Source of the DNA: Streptomyces triticagri
GTDB taxonomy: Bacteria > Actinomycetota > Actinomycetes > Streptomycetales > Streptomycetaceae
Length of the DNA: 42,791 nt
Assembly: GCF_003429565.1 (NCBI RefSeq)
Contig: NZ_QUAK01000017.1
Location: 1,099 to 43,889, forward strand
Direction of reading: 5' to 3'
In this document: positions 16,190 through 25,612 of the stretch, piece by piece
Position numbering within the stretch: the stretch's first letter is position 1
How the letters are laid out: the number at the start of each line of letters is the position of its first letter
Translations under genes and position numbers: made by a program
The notes under the pieces: model-generated
The model's database searches: none
What the model was told of the DNA's origin: nothing
The model's input: the letters and a program-made list of their open reading frames with translations, nothing else

Positions 16190-17279
16190 CCGGCCGCCGT
16201 CGGGTGACTTCGTGCCCGGAGGCTTGCGGCAGGACGCCGCGAGCGGTTTCCAGGGCGCGGCGTTGAGCGCTGACGCTGCGCACTGTGCGGGACAGGCGGG
16301 GGCGAGTGCGTGAGGCCGAGTGCCTGAGGTGGAGTGCCTGCCAGGCAGGCGTGGATGCCTCGTGGCGTGGAGTGGCGTGTGCTGCCCTACGTGCTCGTGC
16401 TCCGCGACGCGCGCGGGACCCGTGAATTCGCGCGGCGAGCGGCGCACTTGGAGTCCCGTTCGAGCGGTCGGCGCCGGCCGCCGGGTGCGTGGCGCTCAGT
16501 CCTGTGCGGTGTACGGCAGTTGACGCGCTGCAGGCCCGGCCGCGACCCGCGCTCAGAGGGCGCCGAGGCCCGTGCACCGCCGAGACGGCCGCCCGCGTGA
16601 CTCGCGATGTGGCGCGGTGCAGCGATGCGCGGCTGGCGCTGATGTTCCGTTCACGGCGAAGTGGCGGGCCTCGCGGCGTCTCCAACCCTGCCGGCGCGCC
16701 GCGCGGACAGGAGGACGGCGTTCCCGCAGCGCGGGACGAGGCCCGCCCGACCGAGGAAGTCGCCCGGCGCCCGGCCCCCCCGGCGCGGCACCACGGGGCA
16801 GTACGCGTACGTGCGAGGACCCGTCGCCACCCCCCGGCGAAGCGCCGCGTACGGCACCGCACCCCTGTGGTCCGCTCTCACGATCAGGCCACTACTGTGG
16901 TGGGCGCCCACGTCAGACAGGGCGTCAGCCAGGCGCGAATCAACCTACCCGTGTGGGTGATTCGGCAGCTCGCCCGCACCGTGCGACCGTGCCCCGTCGC
17001 ATCGGCGGCAACGGACCGCCATAGGTCCTGTCCGTGAACCGCCGCCTGCCGTGCGGCGTCCGGCGCCGTCCAGCCTTCGGCCCGGGCCCCACTCGGCGCG
17101 ACGGGACGACGCCCAGGTGCGTGCCCCGTACGAGGGATCGTCCCGGCCCGCCGAGAGTGCGCACCGGACTCCGCACGGCGGACGGCGGTCGGCGGACAGG
17201 GCTGGCATCCTGGGCGGCGCGCGGCGTGCCGCCCGCACAGCCTCTCATCCGCCCCCGTACACCCAGGAGTTCGGCCCGC
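16190..17279. other. 1.1-kb stretch with no credible gene
   Basis: Open frames here give Arg/Pro-rich translations without the strong GC3 bias of neighbouring genes, and none has a Shine-Dalgarno plus a recognisable fold. Structures seen: a 14-bp imperfect direct repeat (GAGTGC-GTGAGGCC type, three copies, about 16304-16345), a 7-bp-arm palindrome GCCTGCCAGGCAGGC at 16336-16350, a perfect 12-bp palindrome GTGGGCGCCCAC at 16900-16911 and an interrupted inverted repeat at 16937-16963 (GAATCA...TGATTC with CCC/GGG). It may hold the glycosyltransferase promoter, decayed coding DNA or an unrecognised RNA. Confidence 0.6.
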
Positions 17280-18455
17280 GTGAGCCACCTCAGCACCTCC
17301 ACACCGCAGGGACGGCTGCCGCTGCGGGCCGTCCAGGTCCTGGGCGGGGGCAGCGCGGGCAGCAGTGCCCACGTGCGTTCCCTCGCCGCCGGCCTGGTGG
17401 CCCGCGGCGTCCAGGTCACCGTGTGTGCTCCGGCCGGGCTCGAGCGGACCTACGACTTCACCGGCGCCGGAGCCCGTTTCGTGGCGGTGCCGCGGCGCAG
17501 CGATCCGGTGTCGGTGGCGGCCCTGTGCACCGAGACCGCCGACGCGGACCTCGTGCACGCACACGGGCTCAACGCAGGCGCACGCACGGCGCTCGCGCTG
17601 AACGCCCGGCGCAGGCGACCCGGGCATGCCAGAGCGCCTCTGGTCGTCACCTGGCACACCCGCCGGCACACGGAGGGCGCCCGCGCGCGCTTGCAGCGGC
17701 TCGTCGAGCGCCGGGTCGCCCGCTCCGCGTCGATCGTCCTCGCGACCTCGTCGGATCTCGTGGACCGGGCACGCAGCCGCGGCGCGCGGGACGCCCGTCT
17801 CGCGCCGATCGCCTTCCCGCCACCGCGCTCCGCGGACGGACCCGCCCCGGGCCACGGGGCACAGGACGACGGCGAGCGTGCCGGGCCCAAGGCGCGTGCC
17901 GAACTCGGTGCCGTGGAGCGGCCGTTGCTGATGGCCGTCGGATCGCTGCACCCGGAGCGCGGCTACGGCACACTGCTCGACGCCACGCGCGCGTGGACCT
18001 CCCTCGACCCCGTCCCGCTGCTGGTGATCGCCGGTGAGGGGCCGGAGCGGGCCGCGCTGCAGGCCCGTATCGACGCCGAACGGCTGCCCGCCCGCCTCGC
18101 CGGCCGACGCGACGACGTGGCCGGCCTGCTGGCCGCCGCCGACGTCGCTGTCCTGCCGAGCCGCTGGGAGTCGCGCTCGCTGCTCGCCCAGGAAGCGCTC
18201 CACGCGGGCGTGCCCCTGGTCGCCACGGCCGTGGGCGGCGTCCCGGAACTGGTCGGTGACGCCGCCGACCTCGTGCCGTACGGGGACGCCCGGGCCCTGG
18301 CCCGCGCCGTGATCCGGCTGCTCGCCGATGCGGAACGCCGCGCCGTACTGCGTACCAAGGGCCTCGCACAGGCGGCGACTTGGCCCAGCGAGGACGACAC
18401 CGTGAACCAGGTCCTCAGCGTCTACGACGAGCTCGCCCGGCCGATGGCCCGCTGA
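17280..18455 (+). CDS. Glycosyltransferase family 4 protein
   Basis: 391 residues with GT-B fold. The N-terminal acceptor domain begins RAVQVLGGGSAGSSAHVRSL (Gly-rich loop after the first strand). The C-terminal sugar-nucleotide domain has LLMAVGSLHPERGYGTLLDA and SRWESRSLLAQEALHAGVPL with VGGVPELVGD, including the E-x7-E region of GT4 enzymes. Donor and acceptor cannot be told from sequence. GTG 17280 follows CAGGAG by about 10 nt; the frame extends upstream but becomes Arg-rich and non-conserved. It converges on the PucR gene. Confidence 0.9.
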   Translation: MSHLSTSTPQGRLPLRAVQVLGGGSAGSSAHVRSLAAGLVARGVQVTVCAPAGLERTYDFTGAGARFVAVPRRSDPVSVAALCTETADADLVHAHGLNAGARTALALNARRRRPGHARAPLVVTWHTRRHTEGARARLQRLVERRVARSASIVLATSSDLVDRARSRGARDARLAPIAFPPPRSADGPAPGHGAQDDGERAGPKARAELGAVERPLLMAVGSLHPERGYGTLLDATRAWTSLDPVPLLVIAGEGPERAALQARIDAERLPARLAGRRDDVAGLLAAADVAVLPSRWESRSLLAQEALHAGVPLVATAVGGVPELVGDAADLVPYGDARALARAVIRLLADAERRAVLRTKGLAQAATWPSEDDTVNQVLSVYDELARPMAR

Positions 18456-18494
18456 ACCTGCGCCACACACCGGGCACCGAGGGCACGGCACACC

Positions 18495-18530
18495 GCCGTC
18501 GGACTCCGAAGTGCCGTCGGACTCCGACGT
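18495..18530. repeat. 18-bp direct duplication at the PucR gene stop codon
   Basis: GCCGTCGGACTCCGAAGT (18495-18512) is repeated with one change at 18513-18530; the second copy ends on the last base of the PucR stop. Each unit contains GTCGGA-C-TCCGA(C), a small palindrome, so the pair could also act as a weak bidirectional terminator between the convergent genes. Confidence 0.85.
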
Positions 18531-20242
18531 CAGGCCACGTGCCTGCGGGCCCGCAGCGCCAGGCTCAGGGCGAGGACCGTCCCCGGATCGTCCAGGTCCG
18601 TACCGAGCAGCTCCGCGATCCGCGCCAGGCGGTTGTAGAGCGTCTGCCGATTCAGGTGCAGTTCCCGCGCCGTCTCGGCCTTGCGCCCGGCGTGTGCCAG
18701 AAAGGTCTCCAAGGTGGGCAGCAACGGCGGCTTCGACCGCAGATCATGGGCCTGCAGCGGCCCGAGCGCCCGCTCCACGAAGGCCGCCAGATCGGGATGG
18801 TCCCGCAGCCGCCACAGCAGCAGATCGGTGTCGAGGCGGCGCGCGTCGTGCCACGGGCGGTGCGGCAGCCCCTGCGCGGCCGCGGCGGTCTCCGCGGCGT
18901 GCCGCAGGCTCGCGGACACCGCGGTCCAGGCTCCCGCGACACCGACGACCACGACCGGCGGCCGCACCCCGGCCCGCTGCAGGCCCGACCGCTCCACTCC
19001 CGTACGCAGCGCCGCCGCGACCCGGTCGGCGACATCCGTACGGTCGCTCTCGGAACGCAGTCCGAGCATCACCGGAACCCGCCCCTCCACAGGGCGTACG
19101 CCGATCAGGAACGGCAGCCCGACGGAGGCGAGTTCCTCGGCCACCACGCGCGCGAGGAGTGCGAGCGCGCCACTCGGCGCAAGGCCGGCCGTGCCGTCCG
19201 GCAGCCGCATCACCACGGGCAGCAGCGGCCCGTCTCCCGGCCGGAAGCCGAGCACCCGGGCCTGCGCCGGGGCGTCCTCGGCGGACACCAGGCCCTCGGC
19301 GAGATCGTTGAGGAAGTCCCCGCGTCCGCGGGCGGCGAGCTCCTCCTCCTGGCGGGCCTGCATCAGGACGACGGCCAGGCTGCCGGCCGCGCGCTCGGCG
19401 GCCATCCGGTGCACCGGCAGCAGCCCGCCCGTCACCGGGAGCAGCACCACACGCGCGCGTGCGGAATGCGTGCCGGGTCCGCCGGAGCTGCCTCCCGGCA
19501 CATCGACCAGGACGGCCCCGGACGGCGGCCGCTCGTTGCCCGACCGGCCGCGCAGGCCTTCCCATGCCTGCAGCGGATCCACCCCGGAGGCTTTCCCGGT
19601 ACCGGCCGCGGCCTGCGCCTGACTTCCCGCCGCGCCGGCGCCGGCGATCCCGCCCGGCCCGGCCGCGTACAGCAGCCGTCCGTCCGGAGTCTCGAGGAAG
19701 ACGGGATTGCCGCAGAACTCCGCGAGGATCGCCAGTACCTGGGGCACCCCGCCGCCGCCGAGCAGTGCGTGGGTGCACCGCTGGTGCACCTCCTCGGCCT
19801 CCTTGAGCAGCGCGTAGTGGCCGTTCACGATCTCGGTGTGGACCTCTTCGGTGACCGTCACGAACGGCACCTCGCGGTGCAGCTGGACCAGCGGCAGACC
19901 GGCCGCCCGCGCGGACTCCACGATCGCCACCGGAAGCCGGGTGAAGCGCGGGCCCAACTCCACCACCAGAGCGGCGATTCCCCGCTCGGCGAGCCTGCGT
20001 ACGAACACCCGCTGCTCGGCCGGGCGCGAGCCGAGCCCGAGGCCCGTGGTGAGGAGAAGTTCGCCGCCCTTGAGGAGCGACGCCATGTTCGGTGCCTCGC
20101 CCGCGTGCACCCAGCGGACCGTGCGCTGCAACCGGTCCGCACCGGAGACGACCTCCGGGAGACCGCTGCGCAGCCCGGGCAACTCGAGAGCCCGCTGCAC
20201 GGTGATCCCGCCGTGCGGAGCGCGAGGGTGGTGCGTGTCCAT
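18530..20242 (-). CDS. PucR-family transcriptional regulator
   Basis: 570 residues. The N-terminal PucR domain (TVQRALELPGLRSGLPEVVS, ... LLKGGELLLTTGLGL) is followed by a GGDEF-like central region and a C-terminal HTH (RELHLNRQTLYNRLARIAEL) with TDLDDPGTVLALSLALRA. Such regulators often control purine, amino-acid or polyamine use; the target here is unknown. It diverges from a RibD-family pseudogene 177 bp away. ATG 20242 is preceded by TAGCGT with 6 nt between and no Shine-Dalgarno, so the mRNA is probably leaderless. Confidence 0.92.
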   Translation of the reverse strand: MDTHHPRAPHGGITVQRALELPGLRSGLPEVVSGADRLQRTVRWVHAGEAPNMASLLKGGELLLTTGLGLGSRPAEQRVFVRRLAERGIAALVVELGPRFTRLPVAIVESARAAGLPLVQLHREVPFVTVTEEVHTEIVNGHYALLKEAEEVHQRCTHALLGGGGVPQVLAILAEFCGNPVFLETPDGRLLYAAGPGGIAGAGAAGSQAQAAAGTGKASGVDPLQAWEGLRGRSGNERPPSGAVLVDVPGGSSGGPGTHSARARVVLLPVTGGLLPVHRMAAERAAGSLAVVLMQARQEEELAARGRGDFLNDLAEGLVSAEDAPAQARVLGFRPGDGPLLPVVMRLPDGTAGLAPSGALALLARVVAEELASVGLPFLIGVRPVEGRVPVMLGLRSESDRTDVADRVAAALRTGVERSGLQRAGVRPPVVVVGVAGAWTAVSASLRHAAETAAAAQGLPHRPWHDARRLDTDLLLWRLRDHPDLAAFVERALGPLQAHDLRSKPPLLPTLETFLAHAGRKAETARELHLNRQTLYNRLARIAELLGTDLDDPGTVLALSLALRARRHVA

Positions 20243-20248
20243 GTGCGG

Positions 20249-20254
20249 ACGCTA
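20249..20254 (-). promoter_or_regulatory. Putative -10 (TAGCGT) of leaderless PucR gene
   Basis: Minus-strand TAGCGT ends 6 nt before ATG 20242, the same arrangement as upstream of the gene at 10639. Confidence 0.45.
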
Positions 20255-20419
20255 TCGGCGCCGACCTGCGAGGAACATCACGCATCGGCCACAGCCGGGC
20301 GGTACGACCCGGCGGCACCGACAACTCGTCGTATCGACAAGGGGATTGCGCGACGCAGTGCCGCGTGTGGCATGCATCACACTGATGGGGCGGCGTGACG
20401 CACGCAGGAGGAGAGAGCG

Positions 20420-20741
20420 ATGACGGGACGTACGGGCAGGGTGGTCTGTGACCTCACGATCACGGCCGACGGATACTCGGCCGGGCTCGGCCAGAGCGAG
20501 TCGCGCCCGTTCGGCGAGGACGGCGGCGACGGCACGGGCGACCGGCTGCACGCCTGGGACCGCCCGTGGAACGGCTGGTGGGGCGACGAACCGCCGTACC
20601 ACGCACCGGTGTTCGTGCTCACCCATCACGCGCGGGCGCGTGCCGCGGCCGACGAGGACGCCGACGTCCTGATCCTCTGCGGCGCGACCACCGCGAACGG
20701 CCACCCTGGTCACGCACCTGACCTACCGGGTGCTGCCCTGA
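20420..20741 (+). pseudogene. Remnant of a RibD/dihydrofolate-reductase-family gene with internal deletions
   Basis: The 5' end is intact: GGAGGAGAG, ATG 20420, then VVCDLTITADGYSAGL, a family N-terminus. Family blocks then follow with the pieces between them missing: LHAW is joined to DRPWNGWWGDEPPYHAPVFV, LTHHAR to ARAAADEDADVLI, and CGATTA to a terminal THLTYRVLP that lies in a different frame (TGA at 20739-20741). About 107 codons remain of the roughly 190-220 usual for the family, and the last junction shifts the frame. The annotated frame from 20420 otherwise runs on to 21079 into the antisense of the GH15 gene. Missing-block assignments rest on my memory of the family. Confidence 0.8.
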
Positions 20742-20748
20742 AGCGGCG

Positions 20749-20774
20749 GGGGCGGCAGCCGTGGCGCCCGCCCC
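20749..20774. terminator. GC-rich hairpin between pseudogene and GH15 gene
   Basis: GGGGCGG (20749-20755) and CCGCCCC (20768-20774) form a 7-bp stem with partly complementary flanks. It sits between convergent transcription units. Confidence 0.45.
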
Positions 20775-20787
20775 TGCCCGCTTCGTC

Positions 20788-22590
20788 TCAGCCCCCGTAC
20801 GCCCCCGAGGCGGTCAGCCGCAGTGCCGTGTCGATCAGCGGGACGTGGCTGAAGGCCTGCGGGAAGTTGCCCACCTGCCGCTGCAGGCGCGGGTCCCACT
20901 CCTCGGCGAGCAGGCCCAGGTCGTTGCGGAGCGCGAGCAGCCGCTCGAAGAGCTCCCGGGCCTCGTCGACCCGGCCGATCATCGCCAGATCGTCGGCGAG
21001 CCAGAACGAGCAGGCCAGGAAGGCCCCTTCGTCCCCCGCCAGACCGTCCACGCCGGCGTCGTCACCCGTCGTCGGATAGCGCAGTACGAAACCGTCCTCG
21101 GTCGACAGCTCCCGCTGGATCGCCTCGATCGTGCCCACCACCCGCTTGTCGTCCGGCGGCAGGAAGCCCATCTGCGGAATCAGCAGCAGCGAGGCGTCCA
21201 GCTCCTTCGAGCCGTACGACTGCGTGAAGGTGTTGCGCTCCGCGTCGTAGCCCTTCTCGCAGACGTCCCGGTGGATCTCGTCGCGCAGATCGCGCCACTT
21301 GTCGATCGGACCGTCCGCGTCCCCGGACTCGATGAGCTTGATGGTGCGGTCCACCGCGACCCAGGCCATCACCTTGGAGTGCACGAAGTGCCGCCGGGGG
21401 CCGCGGACTTCCCAGATGCCCTCGTCCGGCTGGTCCCAGTGCGTCTCCAGGTAGCGGATCAGCTTCAGCTGCAGCAGGGAGGCGTAGTCGTTGCGCGAGA
21501 GGCCCGTCATATGGGCCAGGTGCAGTGCCTCGGTGACCTCGCCGTACACGTCGAGCTGCAGCTGATGCGCGGCGCCGTTGCCCACCCGGACCGGCTGCGA
21601 GCCCTCGTACCCGGGCAGCCAGTCCAGCTCGCTCTCGCCGAGCTCCCGCTCGCCCGCGATGCCGTACATGATCTGCAGGTTGTCCGGGTCGCCCGCGACC
21701 GCGCGCAGCAGCCACTCGCGCCAGGCGCGGGCCTCCTCGCGGTATCCGGTGCGCAGCAGGGAGGACAGGGTGATCGCGGCGTCCCTGAGCCAGGTGAAGC
21801 GGTAGTCCCAGTTCCGTACGCCGCCGATCTCCTCGGGCAGCGAGGTCGTCGGCGCGGCCACGATGCCGCCCGTCGGCGCGTACGTCAGCGCCTTGAGGGT
21901 GATCAGGGAGCGTACGACGGCCTCCCGATAGGGACCGTGATACGTACAGTGCTCCACCCACTCGCGCCAGAAGTCCTCGGTCGCCTCGAGCGCGGCCTCC
22001 GGCTCGGGCAGCGCGGGCGGCTGCCGGTGCGAGGCCTCCCAGCTGATGGTGAAGGCGATGCGCTCACCGGGCGAGACCGTGAAGTCCGCATACGTGGTGA
22101 GGTCCTTGCCGTAGGTCTCCGCCGAGGTGTCGAGCCACACCGAGTCGGGTCCGGCGACGGCGACCGTGCGCCCGTCCACCTTGTGCACCCACGGCACCAC
22201 GCGCCCGTAACTGAAGCGCATCCGCAGCGCGGAGCGCATCTGCACGCGCCCGGTGACACCTTCGACGATCCGTACCAACTGGGGTGCGCCGTCGCGCGGC
22301 GGCATGAAGTCGGTCACCCGGACCGTGCCGCGCGGGGTGTCCCATTCCGATTCAAGGACAAGTGAATCGCCCCGATAGGAGCGGCGGTCGGCGGCGGGCG
22401 GCTCGGCCCCCGCGCCGTGGGCGGGTCCCAGCCGCCAGAATCCGTGTTCCTCTGTTCCGAGGAGTCCTGCGAAGACCGCGGGGGAGTCGAAGCGGGGCAG
22501 GCACAGCCAGTCCGCTGTGCCGTCCCTGCAGACCAGCGCCGCGGTCTGCATGTCTCCGATGAGTGCGTAGTCCTCGATGCGCCCGGCCAC
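20788..22590 (-). CDS. Glycoside hydrolase family 15 enzyme (glucoamylase/trehalase-like)
   Basis: 600 residues. N-terminal domain AGRIEDYALIGDMQTAALV and DWLCLPRFDSPAVFAGLLG, then the (alpha/alpha)6 catalytic barrel with EEIGGVRNWDYRFTWLRDA and, near the end, GNFPQAFSHVPLIDTALRL. Bacterial GH15 members of this length hydrolyse terminal alpha-glucosyl bonds; several actinobacterial ones are trehalases. No signal peptide, so probably cytoplasmic. I choose GTG 22590 because GGAG lies 6 nt upstream and MAGRIEDYALIGD is the family N-terminus; upstream in-frame ATG 22596, GTG 22614 and TTG 22647 are less suited. Confidence 0.9.
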   Translation of the reverse strand: MAGRIEDYALIGDMQTAALVCRDGTADWLCLPRFDSPAVFAGLLGTEEHGFWRLGPAHGAGAEPPAADRRSYRGDSLVLESEWDTPRGTVRVTDFMPPRDGAPQLVRIVEGVTGRVQMRSALRMRFSYGRVVPWVHKVDGRTVAVAGPDSVWLDTSAETYGKDLTTYADFTVSPGERIAFTISWEASHRQPPALPEPEAALEATEDFWREWVEHCTYHGPYREAVVRSLITLKALTYAPTGGIVAAPTTSLPEEIGGVRNWDYRFTWLRDAAITLSSLLRTGYREEARAWREWLLRAVAGDPDNLQIMYGIAGERELGESELDWLPGYEGSQPVRVGNGAAHQLQLDVYGEVTEALHLAHMTGLSRNDYASLLQLKLIRYLETHWDQPDEGIWEVRGPRRHFVHSKVMAWVAVDRTIKLIESGDADGPIDKWRDLRDEIHRDVCEKGYDAERNTFTQSYGSKELDASLLLIPQMGFLPPDDKRVVGTIEAIQRELSTEDGFVLRYPTTGDDAGVDGLAGDEGAFLACSFWLADDLAMIGRVDEARELFERLLALRNDLGLLAEEWDPRLQRQVGNFPQAFSHVPLIDTALRLTASGAYGG

Positions 22591-23044
22591 GTGCATCTCC
22601 AGTCGAACGGCCACGTCCGCCCCGTGGGGCGCTTGCGTTGCGGTCAAGGGTCGTTGACGAGCTGTCGTACCGGGATCGGGCGGGGTTGGTGCCGTTTGCC
22701 GGCCTGGCTCGGCAGCGAATGTCCGAGCAATATACGACGCACCCCTGTGATCCGCGCGCGGGTCGGAGATACGCGTTGCGGCTGATCGGGTGAGGGTTTC
22801 CGGTCCTGTACGAGGGGTGTTCGCGACACCACGCGGAGTGCGGGATCAAGGTCGTCCGGGAGCGGTCGGGAGGCTGGCCGGAAGCAGGCTCGTTCTGTCG
22901 CTGTTACCCTGGTAGCCCGTGGACCGGAGGGCGATTCCGACTGGAGCGCGGCCCCCGAACCGCAGCGACGCCGTCCCACCGAGACTCTCGGCCGGACGCC
23001 GGTACGCAAGACCACCTCGCGACCACGGGAGCCCCCTCTTGGCC
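22591..23044. other. Intergenic region between divergent GH15 and pyrG genes
   Basis: 454 bp without an independent gene. It holds an AT-rich patch (AATATACGAC, about 22729) suited to the minus-strand GH15 promoter, a small hairpin (GGTGT-TCGCG-ACACC, about 22817-22831) and the pyrG promoter candidate at 22905. The pyrG frame is open back through 22919. Confidence 0.6.
22905..22910 (+). promoter_or_regulatory. Putative -10 (TACCCT) of pyrG
   Basis: TACCCT is followed by 8 nt and an in-frame GTG at 22919, so transcription would begin at or near that GTG. The leader to ATG 23045 would be about 125 nt. A similar CTG-N2-TACCCTGGT stretch stands upstream of the prephenate dehydrogenase gene. Confidence 0.4.
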
Positions 23045-24715
<1,671 letters not shown>

Positions 24716-24733
24716 TACCAGGCGATACGGTTG

Positions 24734-24771
24734 CCGGGGTACGGGCCTCCTCGCGAGGCGCCGTACCCCGG
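24734..24771 (+). terminator. Strong pyrG terminator
   Basis: CCGGGGTACGG (24734-24744) pairs with CCGTACCCCGG (24761-24771), and inside GCCTC pairs with GAGGC around a 5-nt loop, giving about 16 bp with a one-base bulge. TTTCT follows. Confidence 0.9.
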
Positions 24772-24796
24772 TTTCTGCATGTGGAGGACGTAACTC

Positions 24797-25423
24797 ATGA
24801 CCATCAGGGACACCGCCGAGGAGTGGCGGATCACGGCCACCGCGACGCCGTTCACGGGCAAGAAGACGAGTGTCCGCACCGACGATGTGATCATGCCCGA
24901 CGGGACGAGCGCCCGTCGCGACTACCAGGTGCATCCCGGCTCGGTCGCCGTCCTCGCCCTGGACGACCTCGGCCGTGTCCTGGTGATCCGTCAGTACCGC
25001 CACCCCGTACGGCACAAGCTCTGGGAGATCCCGGCCGGGCTGCTCGACGTGCCCGGGGAGAATCCACTGCACGCCGCGCAGCGCGAACTGTTCGAGGAGG
25101 CGCACGTCAAGGCGGGGGACTGGCGGGTGCTGACCGATGTGTTCACCACGCCGGGTGGCTGCGACGAGGCGGTACGGATCTTCCTCGCCCGCGATCTGGC
25201 CGAGGCCGAGGGCGAACGCTTCGCGGTGTCCGAGGAAGAGGCCGACATGGAGCTCGCCCGGGTGCCGCTCGACGAGCTCGTACGGGGCGTGCTCGCCGGG
25301 GAGCTGCACAACAACTGCCTTGTGGTGGGCGTCCTTTCGCTCGTCGCGGCACAGCACGGCGACGGCCTCGATGCGCTGCGGCCCGCCGAGGCGCCTTGGC
25401 CGGCGCGTCCCTTCGAGGCCTGA
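24797..25423 (+). CDS. Nudix hydrolase, probable ADP-ribose pyrophosphatase
   Basis: 208 residues. The Nudix box lies in AGLLDVPGENPLHAAQREL followed by FEEA; it has the family's extra residue between Gly and Glu, and the usual Gly after EE is His here. The preceding VLALDDLGRVLVIRQYRHPV and LWEIPAG are typical of ADP-ribose pyrophosphatases, which split ADP-ribose into AMP and ribose 5-phosphate. The pyrG-Nudix order is shared with M. tuberculosis (Rv1699-Rv1700). ATG 24797 follows GGAGGA by about 8 nt. The pyrG terminator separates the two transcripts, so it may rely on read-through or its own promoter. Confidence 0.92.
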   Translation: MTIRDTAEEWRITATATPFTGKKTSVRTDDVIMPDGTSARRDYQVHPGSVAVLALDDLGRVLVIRQYRHPVRHKLWEIPAGLLDVPGENPLHAAQRELFEEAHVKAGDWRVLTDVFTTPGGCDEAVRIFLARDLAEAEGERFAVSEEEADMELARVPLDELVRGVLAGELHNNCLVVGVLSLVAAQHGDGLDALRPAEAPWPARPFEA

Positions 25424-25440
25424 ACCACCGCCGTGGCACC

Positions 25441-25473
25441 CGACGCCCCGAGGGTGCGGACCGCACCCCGTCG
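25441..25473 (+). terminator. Hairpin after the Nudix gene
   Basis: GGGTGCGG-A-CCGCACCC (25452-25468) is flanked by CGACG (25441-25445) and CGTCG (25469-25473), forming a nearly continuous stem 18 bp after the stop. Confidence 0.6.
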
Positions 25474-25477
25474 GTGT

Positions 25478-25532
25478 GACGATCCGCTGATCCGAACGGG
25501 CGATGTGCCCGCCACGCTCGCCCCGGATCGTC
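25478..25532. promoter_or_regulatory. Perfect 9-bp inverted repeat upstream of the STAND ATPase gene
   Basis: GACGATCCG (25478-25486) and CGGATCGTC (25524-25532) are exact inverse complements 37 nt apart. A -10-like TACGCT lies at 25546-25551. The repeat could be an operator pair or a transcript stem; nothing distinguishes these. Confidence 0.4.
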
Positions 25533-25612
25533 GCGGAGCGTGAACTACGCTCGGAATTCCCCCGTCCGCAGCCGCGGCGGGCACTGTGCGCAGGCGGACG
25601 GGAGCGTGGCCC

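Noticed and set aside
16334..17037. Arg/Pro-rich frames between recN and the glycosyltransferase
   Set aside because: No Streptomyces codon bias, no convincing Shine-Dalgarno and no recognisable domain.
20742..21079. Continuation of the frame from 20420 as an intact 219-residue protein
   Set aside because: Past about 20700 it loses family resemblance and is antisense to the GH15 gene; the true C-terminal block lies in another frame ending at 20741.
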